DNA of 64,000 nt from contig PXCF01000135.1 of NCBI GenBank assembly GCA_003566715.1, positions 1 through 64,000 on the forward strand. Direction: 5' to 3'. Source of the stretch: Cryomorphaceae bacterium (GTDB lineage: Bacteria; Bacteroidota; Bacteroidia; Flavobacteriales; Schleiferiaceae). A program made the position numbers and the translations under genes. Below, in pieces: positions 9,027 to 17,244 of this stretch. A model generated the notes under the pieces. The model saw only the letters and a list, made by a program, of their open reading frames with translations, did not search any database and had not been told where the DNA came from. Numbering within the stretch: the first letter of the stretch is position 1; every line of letters begins with the position of its first letter.

Positions 9027-9644
9027 TTACAACTTAATACCCATAAAACTCATAAAAGCAATTCCCATCAAGCCTGTGATAACAAACGTTATCCCCAAAC
9101 CTCTCATTGGGCCCGGAACATTTGAGTAGCGAATTTTTTCGCGAATGGCAGCCAAGGCTACGATGGCCACGAAAAAACCTACACCACTTCCCAATCCAAA
9201 CACAGATGCCTCGGTAATATTGCTGTATGAACGCTCTTGCATAAAGAGAGAGCCACCGAGAATGGCGCAGTTTACGGCAATCAAAGGAAGAAAGATTCCC
9301 AAAGAACTATAAAGTGTTGGAGAGAATTTTTCTACCACCATTTCAACCAATTGTACCATTGATGCAATTACAGCAATGAATAAAATGAACGTCAAAAAGC
9401 TTAGGTTGACGTCGGCATATTGTTCACCCAACCACGTTAGAGCCCCTTCTGCCAAGACGTAATTTTCTAATAGGTAATTGATTGGAACCGTCATACCTAA
9501 TACAAAAATAACTGCAGCTCCCAGACCCAATGATGTTTTAACAGTTTGGGAAACGGCGAGATAAGAGCACATTCCCAAAAAGTACGCGAACACCATGTTT
9601 TCGACGAAAATCGCTTTAGCAAATATGTTAACTAATTCTTGCAT
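9027..9644 (-). CDS. nqrE: Na+-translocating NADH:quinone reductase subunit E
   Basis: Integral membrane subunit of Na+-NQR, 205 residues, about six membrane helices, homologous to NqrD and RnfA. The conserved [17 protein letters not shown] near the N-terminus holds one of the cysteines that, with NqrD, ligates the intramembrane iron-sulfur cluster. The second is in [17 protein letters not shown], also conserved. Length is normal. It lies between nqrD (7 bp gap) and nqrF (20 bp gap) and is clearly co-transcribed. Confidence 0.97.
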   Translation of the reverse strand: MQELVNIFAKAIFVENMVFAYFLGMCSYLAVSQTVKTSLGLGAAVIFVLGMTVPINYLLENYVLAEGALTWLGEQYADVNLSFLTFILFIAVIASMVQLVEMVVEKFSPTLYSSLGIFLPLIAVNCAILGGSLFMQERSYSNITEASVFGLGSGVGFFVAIVALAAIREKIRYSNVPGPMRGLGITFVITGLMGIAFMSFMGIKL

Positions 9645-9651
9645 GACTTGT

Positions 9652-10329
9652 TTAGTTTTCTTCGATTAATTTTCTGTTATAAGAACGCTGCACCCAAATA
9701 ATAAGGGCAACAGAAATAAGAGCCATAGGCGGCAACAACATCATTCCGTTATCGGAATAGAAACCACCATTGGACATATACCAAGATTCGGGGATCAATT
9801 GGATTCCCCAAAGTGTACCGGTTCCGAAGAACTCACGGAAAATGGAAACCAAGATAAGGATGACGCCATAACCGGCAGCATTACCTACACCATCAAGAAA
9901 TGATTTCCATACACCGTTACCCATCGCAAAGGCTTCGAAGCGCCCCATAATGATACAATTGGTAATGATTAGTCCTATGAAAACAGATAACTGCTTACTG
10001 ACATCAAATAAATAGGCTTTCAAAACCTGATCTACCAAAATAACCAGTGCGGCAATAACCGTAAGCATTACAATGATACGAACACGCTGAGGAATCATAT
10101 TTCGCAGCAGTGAAATGATGATGTTTCCGGCTGCCATTACGAATACAACACTCATTGCCATAACTACGGCGGGCTTGAGTTGTACGGTAATTGCCAGTGC
10201 CGAACAGATACCCAAAACCTGTACGGTGATTGGGTTATCATCATTCATGGGGTCACTTAAGAGCTTACGGTTTTTCTTGGAAAACAACGGCTCTTTGTCT
10301 TTGGTTTTATCTACAGTTTCTGTACTCAT
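9652..10329 (-). CDS. nqrD: Na+-translocating NADH:quinone reductase subunit D
   Basis: Membrane subunit of Na+-NQR, 225 residues, related to RnfE. After a charged N-terminal tail it has the family motif NPITVQVLGICSALAITVQ with one cluster cysteine, and IITNCIIMGRFEAFAMGN with the other. Six membrane helices are expected. The C-terminus (WVQRSYNRKLIEEN) is cytoplasmic and basic. It belongs to the continuous nqrA-F operon, 20 bp after nqrC and 7 bp before nqrE. Confidence 0.97.
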   Translation of the reverse strand: MSTETVDKTKDKEPLFSKKNRKLLSDPMNDDNPITVQVLGICSALAITVQLKPAVVMAMSVVFVMAAGNIIISLLRNMIPQRVRIIVMLTVIAALVILVDQVLKAYLFDVSKQLSVFIGLIITNCIIMGRFEAFAMGNGVWKSFLDGVGNAAGYGVILILVSIFREFFGTGTLWGIQLIPESWYMSNGGFYSDNGMMLLPPMALISVALIIWVQRSYNRKLIEEN

Positions 10330-10349
10330 AGTCGTTTGATTTTTATCAT

Positions 10350-11147
10350 TTATACAACTTCCTCTTCTGATTCACCGCTTTGAGGAATATCGATTTGATC
10401 ATCCTCGGTAGGGTCATCCACCTCGATTTCTTCAACAGGAAGCTCTTGGTCGTGTTTGCTTGAGCGAGCTTTGAGATAATCAACGTAGCCCGCTAAACAG
10501 TTTTTAAGCATATCGGTCACTCCATCAGAGGTAACCGTACCTCCGGAAATCCCGTCGACCTGGTGAGGCCCAGAGCCACCGCCTTTTTTCACTTCCACTG
10601 ATTTAAAGACACCTTCTTCGTTTAGAATGTTTTTATCTTGAAATTGGTTATAGAAAAACGACTGATTGATTTCTGCACCGAGACCAGGAGTTTCAGACTT
10701 GTGGTCAAAATTTGCTCCGTAAATGGTAGAAGCATCTTTTTTCAGTGAGATAAAACCCCATATTGGCCCCCATAGTCCGCCACCTCGCAAGGGAATGACA
10801 AAGAATGTTTCACCGTCTTTTTCAGCGACATAAAGAGGGTTTTTACGATCTTCCAAAGGCTTCTTTACTTCATCAGCCAGCACAATTTCTAAAGGGTGCA
10901 TCCCTTCTACAACTTGTCCGTTTTGAATCACAAGCTCTTCAACGATGAATTTGTTATAAGCCTCTTCAGATTCAGCTCTGGAAACGTCTATATTCACTGA
11001 CTTTAAAATATTTTGCCAGCTTTCTTGTCTTACATTTTCTGCTTGTCTGGGCTGAAGTGCTGTTGCTGCTAATGAAAGCAAGGCAGCGACCACGATTACC
11101 ATAACGGCTGAAAAAATGAACGTATATGAATTGCTATTGGTATCCAT
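10350..11147 (-). CDS. nqrC: Na+-translocating NADH:quinone reductase subunit C (FMN-binding)
   Basis: Carries covalently bound FMN on the periplasmic side of the complex. The 265 residues comprise one N-terminal membrane helix (about 8-31) and a soluble FMN-binding domain. The attachment motif reads DGISGGTVTS at 198-207, with T204 as the flavinylated residue; the proteobacterial form is SGAT. The C-terminal tail after about residue 235 is strongly acidic (VEEIEVDDPTEDDQ), an extension beyond the core fold. It sits 4 bp after nqrB. Flavinylation needs an ApbE-type transferase, which is not in this window. Confidence 0.96.
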   Translation of the reverse strand: MDTNSNSYTFIFSAVMVIVVAALLSLAATALQPRQAENVRQESWQNILKSVNIDVSRAESEEAYNKFIVEELVIQNGQVVEGMHPLEIVLADEVKKPLEDRKNPLYVAEKDGETFFVIPLRGGGLWGPIWGFISLKKDASTIYGANFDHKSETPGLGAEINQSFFYNQFQDKNILNEEGVFKSVEVKKGGGSGPHQVDGISGGTVTSDGVTDMLKNCLAGYVDYLKARSSKHDQELPVEEIEVDDPTEDDQIDIPQSGESEEEVV

Positions 11148-11151
11148 TGGT

Positions 11152-12348
11152 TTAGGCTTTTACGGTTTGAAGTTCTGCGCGCTTCATACGGCGCTTAATA
11201 TTTCCTTGTACAACGTAGTGATCGATAAGCGGTGCAAACACATTCATCAATAGAATGGCCAACATAATACCTTCTGGATAGGCTGGGTTGAATACGCGAA
11301 TCATGATGGCAAAGAAGCCGACCAAGAAACCATAAATCCACTTACCCCTAGGGGTTTGTGAGGCAGATACCGGATCGGTTGCCATAAATACAATCCCAAA
11401 AGCAAAACCGCCCATAATCATTTGTTGCCAGGCAGGTACAGCCATAAAGGCTTGCTGCTCGGGTGAAATTGCGTATTCGGCGAATAGATTAAAAATACCT
11501 CCCATAGCAAGAGCCCCAAGAACGCCTGACAGCATAATTTGCCAAGATCCGATGCCTGCCAAGATTAAAATAAATGCTCCTAAGAGAATCATCACGACAG
11601 ACGTTTCACCAACACTACCAGGAATGAACCCGAGGAACATGTCCATGGCGCTATATTGTGTGGTTCCTGAAGTAGCTAAATCACCCAAAACGGTGGCGCC
11701 GGAAAATCCATCTACGACAGACTGACCCTCAGCGGTTGAGGTATTAATCCACACTTTATCTCCCGACATATAGGTAGGATATGCAAAAAACGCAAAGACA
11801 CGAGCCGTAAGGGCCGGGTTGAGAATGTTCATTCCTGTACCTCCGAAAACTTCCTTACCTATTACCACGGCAAATACCACTGAGATGGCCAACATCCACA
11901 AAGGTAAATCAACCGGCATAATCAAAGGAATAAGCATACCGGTTACCAAATAACCTTCGTTGATTTGGTGACCTTTGTAAATACAAAAAGCAAACTCAAT
12001 GGCCAATCCTACTCCATAAGATATAACGACCATTGGAATAACCTTAATGGCACCAAAGAGGATATTGTCGATAAAAGACATCTCATTGGCTAATCCAAGC
12101 GCTAAATAATGCTGATAACCTACGTTCCACATACCAAAGATAAGCGCCGGAATAAGGGCAACAATCACGGTAAACATGGTACGCTTTAAGTCGATTCCGT
12201 CGCGAATGTGTGCACCGGTATGTGCTGTATGCCCGGGAACCATAGCAAAGGTTTTGAAACCGTCAAAAAGTGGCCAAAGTTTTTCAAACTTAGCGCCTTT
12301 TTCAAAATTTGGTTCAACCTTGTCAATAATGCTGTGTAAAAACTTCAT
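11152..12348 (-). CDS. nqrB: Na+-translocating NADH:quinone reductase subunit B
   Basis: Large membrane subunit of Na+-NQR that holds covalent FMN and riboflavin and forms part of the Na+ path and quinone site. The 398 residues have about ten membrane helices. The flavinylation motif SGAT is at 216-219 (T219). The conserved GKEVFGGTGMNILNPAL and FMATDPVSASQTP segments of the RnfD/NqrB family are intact. It lies 34 bp after nqrA and 4 bp before nqrC. Confidence 0.97.
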   Translation of the reverse strand: MKFLHSIIDKVEPNFEKGAKFEKLWPLFDGFKTFAMVPGHTAHTGAHIRDGIDLKRTMFTVIVALIPALIFGMWNVGYQHYLALGLANEMSFIDNILFGAIKVIPMVVISYGVGLAIEFAFCIYKGHQINEGYLVTGMLIPLIMPVDLPLWMLAISVVFAVVIGKEVFGGTGMNILNPALTARVFAFFAYPTYMSGDKVWINTSTAEGQSVVDGFSGATVLGDLATSGTTQYSAMDMFLGFIPGSVGETSVVMILLGAFILILAGIGSWQIMLSGVLGALAMGGIFNLFAEYAISPEQQAFMAVPAWQQMIMGGFAFGIVFMATDPVSASQTPRGKWIYGFLVGFFAIMIRVFNPAYPEGIMLAILLMNVFAPLIDHYVVQGNIKRRMKRAELQTVKA

Positions 12349-12382
12349 AGTGCAATCAATTTATCTTCATTGTTATAACAAA

Positions 12383-13738
12383 CTACCCCAATTCTTGTTT
12401 GGCCAAATCCAAGCCCTTGCGCAAGGTTTCTTGCACTGGAATTTTGGATGTACAAACAACTTCACAGAGCGCCATATCCTCTTCTATCAACTCGTAGATA
12501 CCGAGTTTTTCCATCTGCTCTATGTCTTCAATCATTATAGACTTCAGCAACTGAACAGGGTAAATATCAAAAGGAAACACCCTTTCGTATTCTCCGGTTA
12601 CAACAAAGGCTCTTTCTTCTCCGTGCATACTGGTATCCAAATTGAGTGTTTTCTTAGGAAATACCCAAGTAAAGAGTGACCTGGAAATTGAAAATTTGTT
12701 GCCTCCCGGCTTAATCCATCCAAATATTTCGGGTTCATTTCCTTCCTCCAATACCGTAATTTCCTCGTCATAAAAACCTAAAAAGCCTTCATGAGATATT
12801 TTTGAACCAGTTAACACATCACCACTAATATATCGGTTGTTGTTACCCTCTACTTGTCCGTCGACGTAAGGGGTGATTTGTGCACCAATCAACATTTTAT
12901 AGTATCGCGGATTTTTAACCTTTGGTCCGGTCAAAGCAACAACTCTGGTAGGGTCGTATTTCCCTTCCTTGAAAAGTCTCCCTATGATGATGACATCCTG
13001 CGGATTTAAGTACCAAACTTTATCCGAGTTTTTGAGGATGGGATCAATTTGATGAATATGAACCCCTACGTTGCCTGCCGGGTGTGGTCCACTAACTTTG
13101 TGAATCTCAACACCCTTGGTTTTTTTGAAAACGTCTGATGGTGTGCTCATTCCCGTAACGGTCAAATGCACTTTCCCGTCGGTTAGCTTTTTCAAAGCTT
13201 CAATACCGGTATGAAAATTCTCCTCTTGTCCGTGTACCACAAAATCTTGATCCGCAGACAAAGGAGCTGTATTGATACAAGAAATAAATATTGACTTAGG
13301 TGTGTCGTCGGGCGAAGCGATTGTCCCGTAAGGACGCTGACGCAAGAAAGGCCAGCATCCACTGTCAAGTAAACGCTTTACAATGGCCTCTCTAGCCATC
13401 TCCACTGGCGATTCTACCGGAAACTCGCGGTAACTTGTGTTGCTGTCTGCAAGAATCTTAACCGCCAACATTTTGCGTTTGTCGCCACGCTCAATTTCCA
13501 CGACTTCTCCACTTACGGGACTCACCCATTGGATTCGGTTGTCATCCTTTGAATAAATCAGTGGGTCACCGGCTTTCACCTCTACACCTTCTTTCACGTG
13601 TAACTTGGGGAACAAACCAACGAAATCTGTAGGCTTAACAGCAAATACTTTGGGCTGATCGGCATTGCCAATCAACTGCTCTGCTTTTCCCTTTAACGGG
13701 ATGTTGACACCCTTAGTAATCTTTAGGTCTTTTGACAT
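12383..13738 (-). CDS. nqrA: Na+-translocating NADH:quinone reductase subunit A
   Basis: Peripheral cytoplasmic subunit of Na+-NQR implicated in quinone reduction. The 451 residues are full length, starting MSKDLKITKGVNIPLKGKAE as in the family. The central region has the CINTAPLSADQDFVVHG segment, and the C-terminal part has the DIYPVQLLKSIM and LGIYELIEEDMALCEVVC stretch typical of NqrA. It is the first gene of the operon; a TAATTTTG -7 box lies about 24 bp upstream. The complete six-gene set implies a working Na+ pump feeding sodium-driven transport. Confidence 0.97.
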   Translation of the reverse strand: MSKDLKITKGVNIPLKGKAEQLIGNADQPKVFAVKPTDFVGLFPKLHVKEGVEVKAGDPLIYSKDDNRIQWVSPVSGEVVEIERGDKRKMLAVKILADSNTSYREFPVESPVEMAREAIVKRLLDSGCWPFLRQRPYGTIASPDDTPKSIFISCINTAPLSADQDFVVHGQEENFHTGIEALKKLTDGKVHLTVTGMSTPSDVFKKTKGVEIHKVSGPHPAGNVGVHIHQIDPILKNSDKVWYLNPQDVIIIGRLFKEGKYDPTRVVALTGPKVKNPRYYKMLIGAQITPYVDGQVEGNNNRYISGDVLTGSKISHEGFLGFYDEEITVLEEGNEPEIFGWIKPGGNKFSISRSLFTWVFPKKTLNLDTSMHGEERAFVVTGEYERVFPFDIYPVQLLKSIMIEDIEQMEKLGIYELIEEDMALCEVVCTSKIPVQETLRKGLDLAKQELG

Positions 13739-13761
13739 AGGGACTATTTATTTTTGGTGGA

Positions 13762-13796
13762 CAAAATTAGTGACCAGAAATAATATTGATGGTCAA
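13762..13796 (-). promoter_or_regulatory. Promoter of the nqr operon
   Basis: Minus-strand -7 box TAATTTTG at 13769-13762 matches TAnnTTTG. A TTG at 13796-13794 is 24 bp upstream, slightly longer than the usual spacing. It predicts a leader of about 15-20 nt before nqrA. Confidence 0.55.
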
Positions 13797-13939
13797 TATA
13801 TCTATTTAGAACTGTTAAAAACTACCAAAAACAAATCACGTTAAATTATTAAAAACAAACAAATTACAACATCAGGATTTAGGCATGAACCCATTAAAAG
13901 AATTAAAAAAATTATTCAGTCCTAATTTTCAGTGCTTTA

Positions 13940-13972
13940 TTGAAAATTAAATAGATTTGTCATGTATATTTG
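13940..13972 (+). promoter_or_regulatory. Bacteroidota-type promoter
   Basis: TTG at 13940-13942, 22-bp spacer, TATATTTG at 13965-13972. It lies 29 bp before the lipoprotein start at 14002. Confidence 0.7.
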
Positions 13973-14001
13973 CGGTATTACTAACATTTTAATACATTAA
14001 C

Positions 14002-14496
14002 ATGAAGAGATTTTCTGCTTTTTTGATGATTTTTAGCGCGCTTACTTTTTCCGCTTGTAGCGATGATGACGATGGTGATAATGGGAACGGGAACGGTGGC
14101 GACCTATCCGTAGGCACTTTTGAAGCAACCGTAAGCGGTGACATTAACGAAGACATCAATGGAATTGCCTACTACGAAACGGTAGACGGCGAAGTTGCCA
14201 TCACTCTGTTTGTGTCTTTTACCGAATGGCCATTTATCACCTTTTTATTCAACCCTCCGGTGGAAGAAGGTATTTACACTGCCATCGGGACAGCTACTGG
14301 ACAGGAAGATGATGAAACAAATGCGAGTGCGAGCAATGGCAATTTTCTTTTCTTTGGCAATGGCGGGTCGGTCACCATCACCAATGTTGCATCCGAACAA
14401 ATAGACGGCGAATTTACCGTCAATTTTGAATACTCTGATGGCACAGAAGAGGTCAATATTGTTATTGACGGTAGTTTTTCTGCCGAAAAAGACTGA
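14002..14496 (+). CDS. Small acidic lipoprotein of unknown function
   Basis: A 164-residue protein with a lipoprotein signal (MKRFSAFLMIFSALTFSAC, lipidated Cys19) followed by SDDDDGDNGNGNGG. That kind of acidic, Gly/Asn-rich linker fits the lipoprotein export signal that sends Bacteroidota lipoproteins to the cell surface. The remainder (about 35-164) is a beta-rich single domain with GNGGSVTITN and VNFEYSDGTEEVNIVIDGSFSA, resembling small DUF-type beta-barrel or sandwich proteins. No family recognised. It is monocistronic: own promoter upstream, strong terminator downstream. Confidence 0.75.
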   Translation: MKRFSAFLMIFSALTFSACSDDDDGDNGNGNGGDLSVGTFEATVSGDINEDINGIAYYETVDGEVAITLFVSFTEWPFITFLFNPPVEEGIYTAIGTATGQEDDETNASASNGNFLFFGNGGSVTITNVASEQIDGEFTVNFEYSDGTEEVNIVIDGSFSAEKD

Positions 14497-14528
14497 TTGG
14501 GGACTTTTCTGAAAAAAATTCAATCACT

Positions 14529-14566
14529 AAAAAAGGGGCGGAAGTTTTATTCCGCCCCTTTTTTAT
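14529..14566. terminator. Bidirectional intrinsic terminator between lipoprotein gene and oxyR
   Basis: AAAAGGGGCGGAA pairs with TTCCGCCCCTTTT around GTTTTA, with A and T tracts at either side. It serves both converging genes. Confidence 0.92.
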
Positions 14567-15504
14567 TCCTTTCGCTTTGGCGATAAAACAACCCCTTCAT
14601 TGGTTAGTAATTTTTCAGGCACATTGTTTTGCACCACACGTTTTAATGCACTGATGAGGTGCGTTTTTAAATGACCGTGCTTAAATATCATACCTATCTC
14701 TCTAACCGGCCTGGGTTCAGCCAATGGTTTTGTCCACTTTTTGTCGCTCTCATTTAATTCCATTACCGCTAAATAAGGAAGTAATGTCATACCATATCCA
14801 TGCTTTACCAACCTTATTAAAGTTTCAAAACTCCCACTTTCTAAAGAAAGGTTGTTATGAATAATATCTTCTTCATAATGACACATATTAAGTACTGAGT
14901 TTCTAAAGCAATGACCTTCTGACAACAACAAAAGATCTTTGGGGTTAAGTTCTGAGTTGAGTATGAATGCGTCTTTCGACAAGCGATGTGAAGGGTGAAC
15001 AAAGGCAATAAATGGTTCGTAGTACAGCGGTTCTTCGTCCATTCCCAACTCACCTAAAGGTGTGGCCAATATTGCCACATCTATTTCTTCATCTCGAAGT
15101 TTTCGCAAGAGCTCATCAGTGGTTGATTCTTCAAACAAACACTTCACATCCGGGTACAAGGCTTGAAATGGCTTGATGATTCGATGGAGTAAATAAGGAC
15201 TTATCGTTGGTATAACACCAATTTTAAATACTCCCTGAAAAGCACCTTTGGTAGATTCCACAAAATCATCCATTTTTTTCACTTCTCTGAGAATAATACG
15301 CGCTTGAGCAACCACCCACTCGCCTGTTTTGGTGGGTAATATTGGCTTATGCGTCCGATCAAATAATCGAACATTCCACGCTTCTTCTAATTTATTTATT
15401 TGCATACTCAACGTCGGCTGTGTAACCTTGCAGTGCTTGGCTGCTTTGCCAAAGTGTCTAAAGTCATCAACAGCGATGATGTATTCTAATTGTGTAATCG
15501 TCAT
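14563..15504 (-). CDS. oxyR: Hydrogen-peroxide sensor OxyR, LysR family
   Basis: LysR-type regulator activated by peroxide. The 313 residues hold a winged HTH at 1-60 (MTITQLEYIIAVDDFRHFGK, then AAKHCKVTQPTLSMQINKLE). The effector domain contains LLLLSEGHCFRNSVLNMC, in which C199 and C208 coincide in spacing and number with the redox pair of E. coli OxyR. This supports disulfide-based peroxide sensing rather than a generic LysR role. It is divergent from the NUDIX gene with a 186-bp shared region holding promoters on both strands. No catalase or peroxiredoxin gene is adjacent, so targets are elsewhere. Confidence 0.93.
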   Translation of the reverse strand: MTITQLEYIIAVDDFRHFGKAAKHCKVTQPTLSMQINKLEEAWNVRLFDRTHKPILPTKTGEWVVAQARIILREVKKMDDFVESTKGAFQGVFKIGVIPTISPYLLHRIIKPFQALYPDVKCLFEESTTDELLRKLRDEEIDVAILATPLGELGMDEEPLYYEPFIAFVHPSHRLSKDAFILNSELNPKDLLLLSEGHCFRNSVLNMCHYEEDIIHNNLSLESGSFETLIRLVKHGYGMTLLPYLAVMELNESDKKWTKPLAEPRPVREIGMIFKHGHLKTHLISALKRVVQNNVPEKLLTNEGVVLSPKRKE

Positions 15505-15531
15505 AGATGCGTATTAAAATATGATTCCACG

Positions 15532-15548
15532 TAGTGGCGAAGCCACTA
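15532..15548. repeat. Inverted repeat upstream of oxyR
   Basis: TAGTGGC, GAA, GCCACTA form a perfect 7-bp-arm hairpin 28 bp before the oxyR start. It would lie in the oxyR leader, either as an RNA hairpin or as a protein-binding site. Confidence 0.5.
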
Positions 15549-15622
15549 TGCATTGAGGAGAGGTTATTGGCAATCGTTCATTTGCGAATGCTGAACTTGG
15601 TATACAAGTGTCGATCAAGGGT

Positions 15623-15630
15623 CAAAAGTA
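15623..15630 (-). promoter_or_regulatory. Candidate -7 box for oxyR
   Basis: Reads TACTTTTG on the minus strand, fitting TAnnTTTG, about 119 bp upstream of the oxyR start. No well-spaced TTG is seen, so support is weak. Confidence 0.35.
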
Positions 15631-15638
15631 TCACAATA

Positions 15639-15671
15639 TTGGCAAATAAAATAAACATCAACGTACCTTTG
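15639..15671 (+). promoter_or_regulatory. Promoter of the NUDIX gene
   Basis: TTG at 15639-15641, 22-bp spacer, TACCTTTG at 15664-15671. It predicts a short leader before ATG 15691. Confidence 0.7.
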
Positions 15672-15690
15672 TCATGTTTAAAATAGTTTT

Positions 15691-16323
15691 ATGGTAAAAG
15701 AGGAAATATCCTTTTGGAAAAATCAATTAGAACAACCTTTACCGGGTGATGCTGCACACCGAAAGTTCTCTCCGCCAAAGCGATTGGTTCCCGATGAGCA
15801 AACACTAAAAACTCTAGCCCCCAAAGAAGCAGCAGTCCTGATAATGTTATTTAAGGATCAGAAGAACAACACAAACACGCTTTTGATGGAGCGGGTAGCA
15901 TACAATGGTGTACACAGTAAGCAGATTAGTTTTCCCGGTGGAAAAAAGGAAGAAACCGACGCCGACTTTTTCCAAACCGCCAAACGTGAAGCACAGGAAG
16001 AAGTTGCTGCCAATCCCAACAGTATTGAGTTTTTGGGATCTTTAAGTCCCTTGTATATTCCACCCAGCAATTTTTTGGTCTACCCTTTCGTGGGATGGTA
16101 TCACGAACCCCCCAATTTTATAGGGAGTCCGGCCGAGGTTTCAAAACTAATTACCGTTGAATTGGCATCCCTTCGCAATCCGGATAATGTCACTTACAAA
16201 CACATTACGGTAAAAGACCAGTTACTGAAATGCCCTGCCTATTACGTTAAGTCTCGCTTGGTGTGGGGCGCAACGGCGATGATCATAAGCGAGCTCTTGG
16301 AAATAGGGTCTATCAACAAATAG
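15691..16323 (+). CDS. NUDIX hydrolase, CoA pyrophosphatase type (NudL/YeaB-like)
   Basis: Likely splits CoA or acyl-CoA into phosphopantetheine and 3',5'-ADP. The 210 residues contain the NUDIX box GGKKEETDADFFQTAKREAQ followed by EEV, with the REXXEE core. The preceding LMERVAYNGVHSKQISFPGG matches the CoA-pyrophosphatase signature (L-R--L--H-GQ-SFPGG), with K in place of the usual G before Q. It has its own promoter. The next gene, an acyltransferase, follows within 35 bp, so both may serve lipid/CoA metabolism, though that link is inferred from position only. Confidence 0.88.
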   Translation: MVKEEISFWKNQLEQPLPGDAAHRKFSPPKRLVPDEQTLKTLAPKEAAVLIMLFKDQKNNTNTLLMERVAYNGVHSKQISFPGGKKEETDADFFQTAKREAQEEVAANPNSIEFLGSLSPLYIPPSNFLVYPFVGWYHEPPNFIGSPAEVSKLITVELASLRNPDNVTYKHITVKDQLLKCPAYYVKSRLVWGATAMIISELLEIGSINK

Positions 16324-16345
16324 ATAGAAATTACGTGACATGTAT

Positions 16346-16353
16346 TACTTTTG
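16346..16353 (+). promoter_or_regulatory. Candidate -7 box directly before the acyltransferase start
   Basis: TACTTTTG fits TAnnTTTG and ends 4 nt before ATG 16358, predicting a leaderless or almost leaderless mRNA. No good -33 TTG is seen. Confidence 0.4.
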
Positions 16354-16357
16354 CGCC

Positions 16358-17110
16358 ATGCGTCTACCGTTTAAAACCCACGATGCGTTTGGCAACAGTT
16401 TGCTTATCAAGCGCTTCATCATCTTTTATTTTGGACTGATTACCTGGTATCGTTTTAATTGGGTAAATAAAACGTCTATTGAAGGTGCTGAAAAACTGAA
16501 GCATTTACCCAAGCAAAGCGTTTTGTTTGTCAGCAATCACCAAACATACTTTGCCGATGTTGCCTGTATGTACCACGTATTTGGTTGCGCCAAATGGGGA
16601 ATATTTAACCGCATTAATTTTATTTGGTTTTTACTCAACCCTCCACTCAATGTTTATTTTATTGCCGCTCAAGAAACTATGAAATCCGGCTTACTGCCAA
16701 AGCTTTTTGCATATGTGGGAAGTGTATCCATCAAACGAAGTTGGCGAGAGGCAGGGAAAGAAATTAATCGGGGTGTTGATCCTCGAGACATTCGAAAAAT
16801 TGAAACGGCTCTCAACTCCGGTTGGGTCATTACTTTTCCGCAGGGAACAACCAGACCTTACGCTATTGGGCGACGAGGAACCGCACAATTAATAAGAAAC
16901 AACAACCCGATTGTTATTCCGGTGGTCGTAGACGGGTTTAGAAGAGCCTTCGACCGCAAAGGGTTGTTGGTGAAAAAACGCGGCGTGGAACTGAGTATGA
17001 AGTTTAAAGATCCGTTGGATTACTCGAAAGAAGACTCTCCTCAAGTCATCCTTGAAAAAATAATGGAAGCCATCGAGCAGGTTCCCGCCAATAAAAATAA
17101 CGATAACTAA
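16358..17110 (+). CDS. 1-acyl-glycerol-3-phosphate acyltransferase-like protein (PlsC superfamily)
   Basis: Probably transfers an acyl chain to a lysolipid or related acceptor at the inner membrane. ATG 16358 is preferred over ATG 16340 because a TACTTTTG box lies between them. The 250 residues have a hydrophobic N-terminal helix and the superfamily motifs in altered form. Motif I reads NHQTYFAD, with five residues between H61 and D67 rather than four. Motif III reads FPQGT where FPEGT is usual. RRGTAQLI and IPVVVDGFRRAF follow. The changes look like a conserved Bacteroidota subfamily rather than decay, since the rest is intact. Substrate unknown. Confidence 0.78.
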   Translation: MRLPFKTHDAFGNSLLIKRFIIFYFGLITWYRFNWVNKTSIEGAEKLKHLPKQSVLFVSNHQTYFADVACMYHVFGCAKWGIFNRINFIWFLLNPPLNVYFIAAQETMKSGLLPKLFAYVGSVSIKRSWREAGKEINRGVDPRDIRKIETALNSGWVITFPQGTTRPYAIGRRGTAQLIRNNNPIVIPVVVDGFRRAFDRKGLLVKKRGVELSMKFKDPLDYSKEDSPQVILEKIMEAIEQVPANKNNDN

Positions 17111-17170
17111 TAGAATGCTGCTTACACGCAATTGTAATAAATGTTACGACAATTCTCGGACATTGTTTCG

Positions 17171-17178
17171 TATATTTG
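17171..17178 (+). promoter_or_regulatory. Candidate -7 box for the MbnP-like pair
   Basis: TATATTTG matches TAnnTTTG, 66 bp before the start at 17245. No clear TTG at the expected distance. Confidence 0.45.
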
Positions 17179-17244
17179 TACTATGATTGCAACGTTATAA
17201 CATTTGTTTCTAAAAATGTTTAAGAACTAATTCATCATCAACCC

